64,000 nucleotides of DNA from Atherinomorus stipes (GCA_023101725.1 JALJCO010012873.1:124001-188000), one strand, 5' to 3'; positions 32,260 to 46,290 are shown, counted from the stretch's first letter. Made by a program: numbers and translations. The notes: a model not told the origin generated them from the sequence alone.

Positions 32260-35065
32260 GGAGTCTTAAATGTCTCCCTGAAGTCCCTCAGATGGCAGCA
32301 GTTTAGTCCAGAATTTAGATCCAGCCCTCACAGGCTGACTTCACAACTGTCTCAATGTGAAGCTGAAATTCAGGTCTGAGTCCTGGACTACACCCAGATT
32401 TCTGGCTTTGTTGCATGTATCAATACTAAAGAATAAAAAAATCTTTTGTTTGACAATGGCCCCTAATACCTACTATTCTACATTATAATAACATATAACA
32501 TATATGAGACATGCTTGGAAGAAGTGGCAGCTCAGGCGACGAGACTCTGGTTCGTTTGGTTAACGTGCAGTGTGAAAGCGATTATGATGTGGGAGATCAA
32601 CCCCCTCCACCAACTGAGCCGTCCCCAATCAGACCGAGTCTAGCGGACAATCTGGTGTAAATGCACTCTACGACTCCTTTCCATGTTGCACTGTAGGAAT
32701 AAAGCAGGTAGATTTCCATCTTCATTCACCTGCTAATGTAACACAACTAAGAGGGATTAAGGGATTAAATCATTTAGAGACAAGCCATAAATCAATAAGT
32801 TCTGTTTTCAATAATTTGACCCATTGTTATCTAACTGACACATTAATGGCCTGATAAGTTTGGTTCAGGAGACACGAGAAGCGCTGAGCTCTGCTTCCTG
32901 TCCATGATGCGCAGCAGGCATCGAACAGTAAGGCTTATTAGGTGTGAGGGATCAACACGTAGGATATGAGATGTGTGCCGTGCAGGAGTACGCCCCACAG
33001 AGACCGGCTTGGCTTCGCTCCTGCATTCTTTGGCACCGTTTGCCTCCTTGGCCACCACCAGCCAGGATCACATGATGGAGATCAGGGGGAGACGGAGGAA
33101 CATTCCTCTGTGGTCACCTTAAATGCCTTTTAAACAAGTAGTCAAAGGTGACCTGCAAAAAAGGAGCCGAATTCAGACACAACAAGCTGCACAGAAGAAA
33201 ACAAAATAAAGGTACGGAGCAGTGCTTTCCCGCAGAGGTGCCCTTGTTGTCAACCCTCCCCTCATTATGCCTGTGTTTTTACTTTGAGACACTGAAGAAG
33301 ACAATTTAACACCGTTAATCTTAGCTGCACATCAAAAGCACATCGGGGAGGGAGTGAAATGCTGCTATTACCGGAAACAGACTTTTGAGTTTAAGCTTCA
33401 TTTATATCTTATCCACTCTTTGACACCCCGCAGCAATGCGCTGCCAGAGAGTTTAAAGCACCTTGTTAGGGAGTCTTTTGTGACAGCATGGAATAATTTT
33501 TCACTTGAATAAGAGAAAGAAATTGCTTCCCTGCATGCTTTGTGATTGCTTCGCAGTTCCTGTTCAGCTTTTCAGAGACAACAATAGAAACCTTAAAGCG
33601 GCTATACGTGCTGCAGACATGATTTTCCCAGTTACGTCTGGCTCAGTTCAGTAAATTGTTTGCCTGTGCCCTCAGGACAGTCAGCTCCAGTTTCATTTGA
33701 AGTCGGTGCTTAAATTTAGCGGCGACTGGATTAACGGCAGCACCTATTTTCCGCGTTATGTACAGTGAGCCTGAACGGGCTTCCAGGTTGGGTCATCTCC
33801 TCCTGATGGAACATAAAACACTCGCAGCTGGACCGATGATTTTCCGAGCATTGTTAAATGCCAGGGCACTTCAAATCAAAAACAACAATAACATGTGTAA
33901 GTGACCAGTGTTGCGTGCTACCTGATGCAGCATGACAGAGTCTGGGAGCTGATCACCGCCCGGCTGCCACATCTATGAATAAAGCCGTGTGCACCACCCA
34001 CTGTGGAATTGGCATTGTGTCAGAACTGATTAAGCGAGAAGTGGAGTGGGGTGGGTGGGGTGAGAGCTGGGAGGCTCATGACATGCTCTCACCTGATGCC
34101 CTGACAGCATTGTGTCCCGCTATGAAGCAAACCTCAGGCTCTGTCTCTCCTGCTCCCACTGAAGTGATAGAGAGTGAACAGCAGAGACAAGCGTTCTCAG
34201 GGCATCACATCTACACCTCCGTTAGAGGAGCCGGAACAAAGGGCCGCAAGACAACAGGGAACTATTTACATACCACCACTTGCTCTGGAGGAGAAGGGGA
34301 ACGTACAGATGTGTAGGATGAAACGTGGCAGAGCGCGACAGCCCTGTCTGTCACAGTGATGACGCAACTTTAGTCTCTCTGCTCTAATGTGGCGAGGATG
34401 AAAATAGTTTATTGATCTGATTCTCCTCATCTCTGTATCAAGACATAGAGGCACGATGGGATGCATGAAAACAACTCCTCTACCTCAGATATTGCTTACT
34501 ATTTTTATTGGTTTTACATTTTTGATGTGTCACCAAATAAACGTGTGTAGTTGTGTGGTGAACACGGCGGCTCTGATGACTGGAGATTTCAGGCCTCATG
34601 AGGGGAAAAAGACAGCCATCAGAAGAAAACGAGCTTCCTGATATGTAACCTACGAGCTCCCTCAGACCCCGGAAATTTCACTTTTCCATCGTGTCACTCT
34701 GCATCAGCAGGTTGTTTACTTTGTCACTCCCTGTCACACATGATGCTGGGCATGGGCGGAGAACCGGGCAGGGACGGTGGGGACACGTCTCCACCAACAT
34801 GTCCCCTTCATTTCTCTCTGCATCATTGCAGCTGTGATTGGTTGTTCCTGTTGTCAATGTTGAAGGAAAGTGGTGATAATGTTGCTTCTGTCTTCAGTCA
34901 GAGGTTCAGGAACCAAGAAAAGAAACGACGACATCGAGACTTATTTTAGAGTGTAGCAACATCAAAGTTTACGCCACAAATAAATGTCTCCATCAATTAT
35001 TACTCAGTCATCAATAATGATGATGATAATAGTTACAAAGTCAAAAACGTGTTTCCAAAACATCA
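32260..35065. other. Intron stretch, largely unique
   Basis: No exon or clear transposon apart from a degenerate scrap at 32520-32660. The sequence at about 33220-33900 has balanced composition without simple repeats and may include conserved noncoding DNA. Nothing more can be said by eye. Confidence 0.35.
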
Positions 35066-35069
35066 GACT

Positions 35070-36168
35070 AGGAGGAGGAGCGGCAGGAGGAGATAATGAG
35101 GCAGGAGGAGAGGAGGAGTCAGGAGGAGAGGAGGAGGCAGGAGGAGAGGATGAGGGAAGAGGAGAGGAAAGACAGGAGGAGAGGAGGAGGCAGGAGGAGA
35201 GGATGAGGGAAGAGGAGAGGAAAGACAGGAGGAGAGGAGGAGGCAGGAGGAGAGGATGGGGCAGGAGGAGAGGATGAGGGAAGAGGAGAGGAAAGACAGG
35301 AGGAGAGGAGGAGGCAGGAGGAGATGATGAGGCAGGAGGAGAGGATGAGGCAGGAGGAGAGGATGAGGCAAGAGGAGAGGAAAGACAGGAGGAGAGGATG
35401 AGGCAAGAGGAGAGGAAAGACAGGAGGAGAGGAGGAGGCAGGAGGAGATGATGAGGCAGGAGGAGAGGATGAGGGAAGAGGAGAGGAAAGACAGGAGGAG
35501 AGGAGGAGGCAGGAGGAGATGATGGGGCAGGAGGAGAGGAGGAGATCAGAAAAGAGGATGAAGCAGGAGGAGAGGAGGAGGCAAGAGGAGAGGAAAGACA
35601 GGAGGAGAGGATGAGGCAAGAGGAGAGGAAAGACAGGAGGAGAGGATGAGGCAAGAGGAGAGGAAAGACAGGAGGAGAGGAGGAGGCAGGAGGAGATGAT
35701 GAGGCAGGAGGAGAGGATGAGGGAAGAGGAGAGGAAAGACAGGAGGAGAGGAGGAGGCAGGAGGAGAGGAGGAGATCAGAAGAGAGGATGAAGCAGGAGG
35801 AGAGGAGGAGGCAAGAGGAGAGGGTGAGGCAGGAGGAGAAGAAAGGCAGGAGGAGAGGATGAGGCAGGAGGAGATGAGGAGTCAGAAGGAGGGGGTGAGG
35901 CAGGAGGAGAGGAGGAGGTCAGAGGAGAGGATGAAGCAGGAGGAGAGGAAAGACAGGAGGAGATGATGAGGCAGGAGGAGAGGAGGAGGTAGGAGGAGAG
36001 GAGGAGGTAGGAGGAGATGATGAGGCAGGAGGAGAGAAGGAGGCAGGAGAAGATGATAAGGTAGGAGGAGAATAGGAGGCAGGAGGAGATGATGAGGCAG
36101 GAGGAGAGGAGGAGGCAGGAGAAGATGATAAGGTAGGAGGAGAGGAGGAGGCAGGAGGAGATGCTGGA
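35070..36168 (+). repeat. Purine-rich minisatellite, about 1.1 kb
   Basis: Built from GGAGGAGAGGA, GGCAGGAGGAGA, TGAGG(G/C)AAGAGGAGAGG and AAAGACA blocks in many arrangements, with larger units of about 50-110 bp repeated. The plus strand is almost only A and G, with scattered C and T. Long open frames on both strands (Leu/Ser/Pro-rich on the minus strand, Glu/Gly/Arg-rich on the plus strand) are compositional. The end near 36120-36168 has longer units with 'aagatgataaggtaggagg'. Confidence 0.95.
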
Positions 36169-36604
36169 CTACAGCAGTAGATGAGGTTTGGTTGTCAGAG
36201 CTGTGATTACATAACTCATTAAAAAAGTGTGAACTTGACCTTCACATCAAACTCTGCAGACTGAAAAACCTTTCTTTGGAACAGATTCCTCAAAAGTGGA
36301 TAAATGGATCAGAATTTAATGTTTCTAAAGTCTGCCGGGCTGCAGGATTTCCTTTTAGAGACAAAAAGCTGTTTTGAGCAGCTGTAACTCCCATCAATGT
36401 TTCACTGAAACTTGAGTTTTCTTCAGAAGCATCATCCCACATCTTTATCAGCTGATCTTATCCTGGAGGTGTGACCATCCCGCAGAGATCTGTCAGACAG
36501 TGAAGCTGGTCACCTCTCCAAGATGCCATCAGCTGTTAGACACGTCATAACACACATCCACAGATCCACCTGCATCTCCATGCATCCACATCAACCTCTT
36601 TCTG

Positions 36605-36735
36605 CATCTTCTCCTTGTTACCAACTGGGAGAAGATACAGAAGCATCAGCAGCCAAACCAGCAGGAGGCTGAATAGCTTCGTCCTGCTGGCTGCCAGACT
36701 CATCAACAGATTACGTGCCCTTATCATACACATGG
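36605..36735 (+). pseudogene. LINE C-terminal fragment
   Basis: The plus-strand frame from about 36619 reads PTGRRYRSISSQTSRRLNS, then FVLLAARLINRLRA, resembling the end of fish non-LTR retrotransposon ORFs. It is a short scrap and the clade is uncertain. Confidence 0.5.
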
Positions 36736-36739
36736 CCCC

Positions 36740-38330
36740 TCCCCCATAAACTCTGATCTCTGACAGCTGGTCTGAGCCAGAGCAAACCTTTTTGACCTTT
36801 TTTTGACAGAGATGTTCATTTATCTAGCAATTTGTTTTTATCGCTTATCATAGACCAAGATTACAAAAACACATAGATTAGTCTGAGTTTTTTCTCTCAA
36901 TTGAGGGTTTTGTGGTTGTATTAGTTGCTCAGCATTGAACAGTGGGGGTTATTTCTAGGTTGTCATCATGCTTGTGTGGTAAATGGGAAGAGCAGGAGGT
37001 ACTTGGAGGGGAACATATACGTATGTGTATGAGCTGCCCAAAACGGAAGTAATCTCAAAAGCAGGAACTTTTTCGTGCATAGCAAGCAATTTTCATTCAG
37101 ATACACGACGTGAGTCACAGTATGCAGTTCTTCATAACATACTCGCGGTTAAACAATCTGGTCAAGTGCACGAGAAGCTGATGACCCAGCAGACGTTAAA
37201 ATAAGATGAAAGAAATGTGCCGTCCAGAAAACACACATACTGAAAGATTGTTAGCTCAATAACTTATGAATTCTGGATAGAAAATCGATTGTCTGTTGTA
37301 GCTCGATGGATTTTCCTGAGTGGTAAACACATAACCAAGACGATGACATGTTCCAGTCATATGTCCAGCAACACAGGACCTAAGACGTGGACAGTAGTCC
37401 ACCAAAACTGCTTATTGAACAGCTGTTTCTGCCTTTTAAACCAAAGAAAAGATTCATTATCCATCCATCGTTACAGCAGCCATCAGTTCAGATTATGCAA
37501 AATCTATCAAATCCAATTTCATTCAACTTACTGGAGCGCTTAATGTGGAAGTGTCTCAATTGTTTTTGTTCAGGTGGCAGCTCCATGCTTCCATAGAATC
37601 AGGAAGAAGCTGTTATATTTTTGCTCTAGATTATAATTCTTTTCAATAAAAATGCAACATTCAGCATCGAATCTGGTGCAGGAAGTGCTCTCTTTTCACT
37701 ATTGTTCATACTGTCCATCTATAAGGTGAATTAAATGTTTGTTCAACTTTTGAGGAATCATCAGTTGTATTCATGTTTTTTTTTTATTCTACTGTCTAAA
37801 AGACAATCGTGTTGAGAGCAAGTGTTTAAGAAGCACAAACCTGCGAGCTTAATGGGAAAACTACAAGTAAAGACAACAGTTCTACACTAATCTGTCTCTA
37901 AACCTGCAGCCATTACTGCGCTGCACGCTGCTTCTGTTCTGCTCACCAAACCAACAGCAAGTCTTACCTCTAACAATAGCTTCCCTGCACGGTCAGCACA
38001 AACGGAGGAAGATAGAATCAGTCTCAGACATATTTATCCACAGATTAGATGATGATGGATTTATGAATGCAAAAATGCTCTTTTACTGTCAACTGAGCTG
38101 CAGCTTTAACTCAGGCTTTTAACAGAGACGCTTAAGTCGGCTCCCTATCTGACATCCTGGCTTTTCTCTCTCACAGAAACACAATGGTATTATCTGGAAT
38201 GGACAGAGGGTCTTAAGAAGGGAAATGGCTTATTAAAGCGCAATAATGGCACAACAAAAGAGAATGGACCATTGCATTAGTAAAAGGTTCATGAGGGATG
38301 AGGGATTTATATAAATGCACAAACAAACGC
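36740..38330. other. Intron stretch with nothing recognised
   Basis: AT-rich, no exon and no TIR pair seen. A poly-T near 37776-37785 is the only simple repeat. Confidence 0.35.
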
Positions 38331-38334
38331 GCAC

Positions 38335-38412
38335 ATCACACACACACACACGCACACACATACATACATATACTATATATATGCATACATACATTTATAT
38401 ATACACACACAT
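38335..38412 (+). repeat. CA/TA microsatellite
   Basis: Interrupted (CA)n followed by 'tacatacatatactatata' and (TATATACACACACA). Confidence 0.9.
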
Positions 38413-38809
38413 TTTATTGGACTGGAGATATCTAAAAATAAGCATTTGTTGCTGCAACACTAAATGAGTGATTACAGCAGCTAAGGAAACTCCATTTTCC
38501 CAAATGATTTCTGGATCAGTTATACTAAACTTTCAGTAGGTTGGTGTGTGTTTGCTCGGATGTGTGTGTTGGGGGTTGGGGGTGGGGGGTGTTGTATGTT
38601 GCGTGCCTACAGTTTAACATGTTTCAGTGTATTTTCAACCTTTTATTCCAAACTGCACGTTTATGTTTCAGAGATAGAAACCTTCTTATTCAGATGTCTG
38701 ACCACGTCCCTGCTGCTATACTGCAGGTCAGATCCACTCATTCTGAAGTTTAACACCTAAAAATAAAGAGCTCAGACCAACCTGGAAAACAGTTCAGTGT
38801 GTTCTCAGG

Positions 38810-40400
38810 GTTGGAAAATGAGAGTGGAGGAGTTCTGGTATCTCTGGGACTTGTTCACGAGTGAGGGATGGATATTGAGAAATGAGGATTTCCACATTTA
38901 TTTTTTTTTAATTTCTTATTTTTTATAAATACTTATTACCTATTATTGTTTTGCTATCATTGTCATTACTCTCACTTCTACATTTTGATTAACAATATCA
39001 AATTTAAAGGAAGTTTCTTTTTAAAAATTTTTTTTTGTATTTTCCCTTAATTTTGCCACCTTAAGAACTGCATCTGTGTACATTACTTATATGTATTATT
39101 TATTTATTTTTTCTTTATCGTCATTTGCGTACATGCTTGACCGTTTGTTTAGCTTTCGTCTTTCACCACTTTGTGTTAACATGTATCATATCTTCCCACC
39201 ATATGTTTTGTTGTTAATGCACACTTTATCTAAAAACTAGGATTTCTAATTACAACAATCAGAAGTCATGCATAGCACACAGTATAACTATCTGCTCGCT
39301 TTTCCTGCACTAACACTGGTGGTTTGTCTCCCTTGTCTTGTCCTTTTTTTTTTTTTTATTTTCGCTTCGTACCAATTTTGTGTTTTTCTTATAAACCTCC
39401 TCCGATTTGAAAGTATGCTCATATTTCTGTTAAAATACGATATCACATGGAAATAATATTAAATAAGAATAAAGTTGTCCTCCGAAGAGGGGGGGTTGGT
39501 GTCGGGCCAAAAAAAGAAAGAGTTAGGGATGGATAGAGAGAGGGAAGAATGGAGCAGGCATTCCACAGCTATGCTGCTGCCTTGGCTGCAGTGATGAGGA
39601 CTCTGCATCAGTCTGTGATGGTGATGAAGGAACCTTCTTGGTGGACTGGTTGGTCTCCGGTCCAACCCTCAGCTTCGGTCAGGAGCCCTGAGGAGCGAGC
39701 GAAGGAACAAGATCGCTGATACAGGAAGCCAGAATGAGTTTCCCCTGCAGCCACATCCCACTGAGAGGAGCCTCCAGGATCCAGGGTCTGTGTCTCTCGG
39801 TTTACCTGGGAATGTTTCAGGAACCTCACAGATGAACTGGCAGGAATGGCAGAGATGGGAACTCTGGGCTTCTTTGCTAAGCTTCTGCAACCAAAACCAT
39901 GCTGGCCGGATGGACGATCAGAACCGTGCCTGGGTCCACCAGGATGACTCGTGTCTGCTTTTGGTCAGACCCGACTCAAGACAGAAAATCCCTCTCCATC
40001 TCTCATATAGAGGGAAGGTGTGTTTTGGGAACTGGATAAAGAGCATTTCCATGCATATTTGGGAGTGTCCTCATCCTTGCTGGGGTCTACAAGTTGAACG
40101 TTGAATCAACAGTCAGTGAGTGGGGGTGCAGAGACAAACAGGGCTAGATTTTGTGCCACAGCGTCTCTGGAGACTTCTCAGATTTTCTCCAGAGTAATCC
40201 CATTTGATAATTGAGAGAGGAAAGCTGTCAGATGGGAGACGAGCTTGCAGATTTTAGGACAGCGTGGTACTTCTACGAGTCCGTAACCCGGGTCCTCATG
40301 TCCCAGAGCATCCCAATGCTGCTGCACTTCTGGAGGCGGGAATGAAGCTTAAGTTAAAAATTTTGATGTTGTCCATGTGAAACCATTTAGTTGTCGGCAT
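38810..40400 (+). pseudogene. RTE-like LINE relic, interrupted
   Basis: 38826-38885 ('gtggaggagttctggtatct', 'cttgttcacgagtgaggga') corresponds to the VEEF-YLG-LFTSEG block of the LINE at 11428-14398. After about 660 bp of AT-rich sequence, similarity resumes at about 39590 ('cagtgatgaggactctgcatcagtctg'). It continues through the ERTRS-IQEA-MSF region (about 39700-39740) to the RDYVSRLAWE-like region ('ctcggtttacctgggaatg', 39798). Heavily mutated; an older member of the same family. Confidence 0.65.
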
Positions 40401-40743
40401 TTTTGAATGCGTGTTGCTAAAAATATAGCCATGAGGGGGGCTGCCACGGCTGAGTCAATGTATGAATGAATGAAATTTTATCTACAGTATAAAGCACTTT
40501 TCATACTTTAGTAGCACAAAGTGCTTTACATATCAAAATCAATTAGTGTTTCAGTAAAACGACAATCAGACAAAATAATTTTGCATTCTCTCTCTCTCTC
40601 CCACACATACACGCACACACACTCTCCCTTGCTATTTATTATAACTGTATGAGTATAAGCTGGCTTGACGCTGCTATGAGGAAACGATATCTTGGGGATC
40701 CGTTCACATCGGGAGCTATCATGGTCTTGGAGGCTACCAGAGG

Positions 40744-41264
40744 TAGGGTTGTGACAAAATATGGATACACTGAAATATCCTGACATCTTATGTTGCGATA
40801 TATCGATAGTAAAATATTGATATCACGTTTTTTACAAACGAAATTTCATGAGATAATGTTCTATTTGCCAGCATATAGAAAGTCCCTGCTGTAGCACTGA
40901 TATCTATGTGCAGTCTACAGGTTCAGGTTAATCAGCGGAAAGAACAAGTGAAAATGTGTGTCCAGGTTTTCATAGATTTTCTTTGCCAGTTGTTTGAGAT
41001 GAAAATGCACTGACTGAAATGTTTATTTTTCATATGCACTACTATGCATTTTCATATACTCATATACAACTTTGTTTTACTGTTTTACTCATTTGAAATG
41101 AATTTGTGCACATTTATACTATTCCAGCTCAGCTGTGCCAATATTGTTTTCAAAAGCACTTTCTTTTTATTTTATTTGCCCATCTATTCAGTTGGGTTTT
41201 CCTTAAGTGAGAAATATTTCAGGGGGACAATTGTAAATGGTTAAATTATGAGATCCAAGTGGCC

Positions 41265-41357
<93 letters not shown>

Positions 41358-41510
41358 CACAACCTTTATTTCAAGCTGCATTTTAATATCTCTAAAGTGC
41401 GTAGAATATCGCAATATATTGTAGTGTCACAATATCACAATATTGTATCATGTAACGTGGTATGTATCGTATCATGAGGTCTTTGCCAATACCCACCCCT
41501 AACCAGATCT
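40744..41510. mobile_element. hAT-like nonautonomous repeat with poly(A)/TA expansion
   Basis: The left side 'tagggttgtgacaaaatatg' (40744) and the right side, reverse-complemented, 'taggggtgggtattggcaaa' (about 41503) form the ends of a common fish repeat rich in 'cgatat' motifs. Inside is an A-run (41266-41301) directly followed by (AT)n to 41355. Limits approximate. Confidence 0.5.
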
Positions 41511-44110
41511 GGGCAGCCTGGGGCCCACACCACAAACATAGGGTTGTAGCGCAGGACCCTCAGCCACCCCCGACAAGAGGCCCCCCAATGGCAATAACCC
41601 CATAAACCAAAAAGCAAAGCTCCCAGCGTGGAGGGCCCCCATAAGAATGTAGAGGAAACACTGTAGTTTATCTTTCTACTAATGAGGACCCAAGTCACAG
41701 GGGGACTCTGCTGTAGGGGGGGGGGGGGGGGGGGGGGGGCAAGCAGCGGTGGTTTTACGGGATTAAAAAATAAATAAATAAATAAATAAATTTGAAGGAG
41801 CAGCGGCTGGGAGTTCGGAATGCCAGCCCACCGCTCCTCAACTACAGTAATGTAGAAGAAACGCTGCACCCAGAGGTCGCTGCCCATTTAAGCCACACAT
41901 GCCTTCCACACCAGTTAGTTAAGCATGGCATAAAAATCTGGTCAAAATAAACCTGAATTAGTTTCTTTAAAAATCAATGTTAAGTAAAACTGTATAAACA
42001 GTTACTAGTGGAGTAAATTAGAAGATATATAAACAATGTTCACTGGGAATCTTTCTGTTGTTCCTGACACTTAGAAATGAGCGTAACAGGAGGTTAGAGC
42101 GGACGCCTCTGTCGACGGGTTTTCCACCTTCAATAAAAGCAACAACAATCTTGTTTGTGGGCAAAGTTTCCGTTTCATTTTTCCAGCAGCTGCTTCACTA
42201 ATTCCTTTCAAGCAAAGTGCACGAAAGGCAGAACACGTTCATGGTTTTATGTAATCCGTTTGATGAATTTGCAGCTTGCCGTGTTAAACAGGTTACCAGT
42301 AATCTGTGCAGCAGATGAACCATCACAGCGCTGCAACGTGAAGCTCAGGGCCACGTTCTGAGGAGGCACAGATAAAGTATACATTCTCTCCAAACAAAAT
42401 AGGTCATGCCGTTTCAGCTCCAATTAAATGGTGAGGAATAATAATAATAATAAAAAAAGACACATAACAGTCAAGTGTAGAGCAGCTGTGTGCAGAGCAG
42501 CCAGCAATGATTAAAAACGAACCAATTCCATAACTGACGTTTTCCAGAATACGCTGTAAACTCAATTCATATAAAGGGATCAAGTTAAGTGTTTGCAGAC
42601 ACCTAATGTATGTAGAGAGGCCTCCGTGTGTGGAAGATGGTGCGTGTTTAAAACTAGGTCATCTGTTCGGAAACTGACACATCCCCCTGCAAACAGATAT
42701 TTGAAAATCTGAGAGAGCAGAGAGGGGTGCCACGAGCAATCCGACAACAACAACAACAACAAATGACTGCACAAATTGTTGGGACTGAGATAAAACTTAT
42801 TTGGCGTCTCTTTGTCTACCATTACAATCCCGTGAGTGGAGCAAACTCCACATTAAAACAGGATGCAGGTTTCCTGGTTTTGGGTGAGAGCTCAGAGTAT
42901 CTTCCCTGCTGCTTCCTCGTGTGGCGGCCTGAATCTATATTTAAGCGCATGCGGTGGACATAATGAAGACTCAGACAGGTTGACTCCTCAAATCGATGTA
43001 TTGGCAACCTGCGCTTCCCTTTTTGTAATACACAGTGTCGTCCACCTCCTGTGTAATTTCACCTCCCGAGCAAACCATGATATATCCCTCTTCTTTCCTC
43101 CCTAAACAACTGCATGGTTTATCTGAATGACACCTCTGGACAGAAGACTACCGCTGAAACGCTGCTGCCAACAACCCGCTCAGCCATGCTTCCCTGATCA
43201 GAGGAAAAAAAGGAAAGAAAAGTTTAGAAAGTGCACACGTTTCACAGATTCAATCCAGGGGAGGATTAAAGGCTCCCATTTGTGGAAAGAGGAGGATGTG
43301 AGGAGGGCAGAAAGGAAGAAAGTTTCAGAGAAAAACTTGTTTGTGCAGAGAGGAGCTGAGAGACCATGCATAGGAGGAGCCAGCAGGGGCCACTGCTGAC
43401 TGAACCAACGTACAACAGCTGGTGGGGAATATGACTGGATCAATGCATTAACAGCCTCAGTGTCAAACGCTTTACTTCACTCAGGTTCAGGTGCTTTTTC
43501 ATTGTGTAAATTTACTGGAGAAACGCAGGAGCTGAGATGTGATGAGCAGCAAGCTGCTGCATCAGAGCTGTGCTGCTGCTTCTCAGAGTGAGGGGCAATT
43601 CATAGGTTAACCTTTAACACCTGACCCTGCAAATAATGGACAGAAAATTAACTCAGAAGTCTTTATTTAGCACTTAACAAAATGAAAAAAAGAAAAACAA
43701 TAATTTGCATTATGAATGTTAGCGTGTGATATTTAAATGTATCCATCAGGGAGCAGAAGGTGAGTATCAGTCTGCATAGCAGGGTTCTGAATGACATTTT
43801 TACCACATGATAACACAATAGGTCTAAGAAACCATATCAAATATAAGATAAACCTAATTAGTCCTTGAAAGAAATCTGTCTTTGGCACTGAATGCAGCAA
43901 AAATATGATAAATTAGTCATTAAATCAAAAAATAATTTAACAGTTTGAGAAGTTAAAGGTCATAACTAAAACTTTTTTTTTTTTTAAATGGAAACAATTT
44001 TTCAAAAATAATACATTTACAGGACGTCTAGAAGGGAGAAGAATAAAAGTTTTTCATTTTATTTTAAAAAAGCATAAGAATAATTTTTATAATTTATGGG
44101 TCAAATATAT
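41510..44110. other. Intron stretch with homopolymers
   Basis: Contains 24 G at 41716-41739, (AAAT)n at about 41766-41790 and (ACA)n at 42746-42761. Two 'aatgtag(a)gaaac(a/g)ctg' motifs (about 41646 and 41851) resemble hAT termini. The remaining sequence is unique to the eye; no exon. Confidence 0.4.
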
Positions 44111-44117
44111 AAATATT

Positions 44118-44592
44118 TACAGTTGTCCTAAAAATTATTCCTACCCTCCAATTAAAGAAGGAAAAAAATCAGCTGTCAGTAAAATAAGTTGAAATTGATA
44201 AAAGTAATAATAAGTAAAAATTCTATGAAAATTGCGACACTGACTTTGAATTGTGGTTCAACAGAAATACTAACAAAAAACACACAAAAAATAAAACAAT
44301 TAAAGAAGCATGATGGGGCTCCAAAGCTAAATTTTTTTTAAGTGTTTTCTCTGATGTTCATAAAGGACTTCTACAATAGTTTTTGTTGCTTTGTTTTGTT
44401 TTTTTGTTTGTTTGTTTTTTAAATGATAATGTTATGACCATAATTCAAAAGCCATAATTCATTTCACTAAATTATAATTTTGTAAATTTTTATTTATTAT
44501 TAGTTTCTTTAGTTTCCTGATATCCAAATTACTTTTGTGAATTTAGCATATTGTTAAATTGGAGGGTATAAATCATTTTGAGGACGACTATA
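44118..44592. mobile_element. Mariner/Tc1-like MITE
   Basis: Inverted ends: left TACAGTTGTCCTAAAAATTA (44118 on) and 'ccctccaatt' (44143-44152); right end, reverse-complemented, TATAGTCGTCCTCAAAATGA (44592 downward) and 'ccctccaattt'. The arms are about 35 bp, with TA at both outer edges as expected for a TA target duplication. The interior is AT-rich and noncoding. Confidence 0.72.
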
Positions 44593-44599
44593 CATCTGA

Positions 44600-46290
44600 T
44601 TACCATGCCAACGTCTATGCTAAAGAATTCTGCGCCATAAGCATTAGCTCAGACTCCATTTGTTCTTTAAAAAGCAGCTGATGGTTTGTTTAATAGAAAC
44701 GAGCTTTAACCAACTCACTGTTAAATACATTTAACTTACTTCTCATTGCATCATTCAGAATCTACAAATATGTTTTCAACCTATACTAAATGCATCATAT
44801 TTGACAAATTCTAAGAGACCTTTTGCATCATTTTATAGTAAATTTTTACTCAAAACTTTGTTAACAATCTGATACATTTCTTCTGCCCCCTTTAGCTACC
44901 TTTTGCACTACTTGCACCACAATAATTCCAGCATAACATGTGGTGATATAGCGTACATTTAGCCCCCCCCCCCCCCCCGATACTTTTTGTTAGTTTTATT
45001 TTAGTTGTTTGTGTAAACATTTGGATTTATTAACACACTGTGGCTGCAGCAGGGGTAACACCGAAGCCAAATTTCCCCCAGTGAGACAATAAAGTTAGTC
45101 CTCAATCTTGTCCATTATTTTTGGGTCAGACATTAAAGAGGAACAGAGGGTGACTGTATGCTGAAGTAAAAACTGGTCAAGAGCTGTGAAGAAACTTAGG
45201 ATAGACTGAACCACTGGAAAAAAATAATGTGAAAAGAGCTGGCAACTATTTACTTTTTGGCCTTTTGTCAATAAATATGTCAAATGTCCTGCACAGCCTT
45301 TCAGCCTCAGAATGAAGGCTGCATTTGTTTAAAGATCTTAAGTAGGAGGTGGGTTGATGATGAGGGAGCGGCATAAATGCTATTTTGGTATTGGAGGTGA
45401 AAGTAAACACCGCTGCAGCCATGCGCGACATCACAAACTCTCCACAGTTTCAGCTATTGACACATCTCTGTACTGCAGGATACATCTGCATCTCTTTACT
45501 GTACTGCAACCAGAAGTTGAAAACACGAAGAAAAAAAAAAAAGCTACTCAGACATTCTGGGTTGGGGAGCTCACTGAACTGCAATGACAGATATTGATCT
45601 GGCCGGTTATTTAGCAGCTGTGCTGTTCGTCTCAGAGGGGGCACGAGGAGAACAGGACGGCAGGGGGTATTATTTATGAGCAGTTATGTGACAAACACTT
45701 CTGATCTACAGGGGGAGCGAACCGGCCAATCAACAGCTAACAAAAATAAACTTGAAAGTAAGCACAGTGTCTTCTGGGTGAGACAAACAAGTTCATGGAC
45801 GGCATTTAATCACAGGGCTGAGCTCATCTTCATTTCTGATTTTATTAAGCCATGCTTGGAAGTTTTCCTAGAAAATTCTGGCTTTAGCTCAACATGCTGA
45901 AAACCTAACGTAGAGAATTCCTTTTGAAACAGAGCTGAGTTTCAACACACACGACAGTTGAATAGCAGGAAGTCAGATCCTGTATTTCCTAACAATTCTT
46001 GCAAAAATCTCCTCAGTGAAATACATGTAAGAAGCTCATGAGCTGGCATCTGGTTTGATGCAACTAAATGAATCAGAGGCAGATTGACGTAATAAGTACT
46101 GGAGGGTTTCATGGGGGGCTGAATTTTTTAAACTATTTTTCTGTCTATGTCGTTGCAGAGACCTGTCATGAACAGAAAGGTGTAGAAAATACTTAAAACC
46201 TGCAATGATTGCTAATAAAAAATAACCTGTTGTAGATAACTGATATCAACATTGTCAAATGGGAATGACTTGATATATTTTTAGAGAAGA
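44600..46290. other. Intron stretch with nothing recognised
   Basis: A C16 run (44963-44978) is the only clear repeat. No exon or TIR pair seen. Confidence 0.35.

Noticed and set aside
35004..35654. Long minus-strand open frames rich in Leu/Ser/Pro
   Set aside because: They are translations of the purine minisatellite; all frames stay open because of composition, and no family or splice context supports them.
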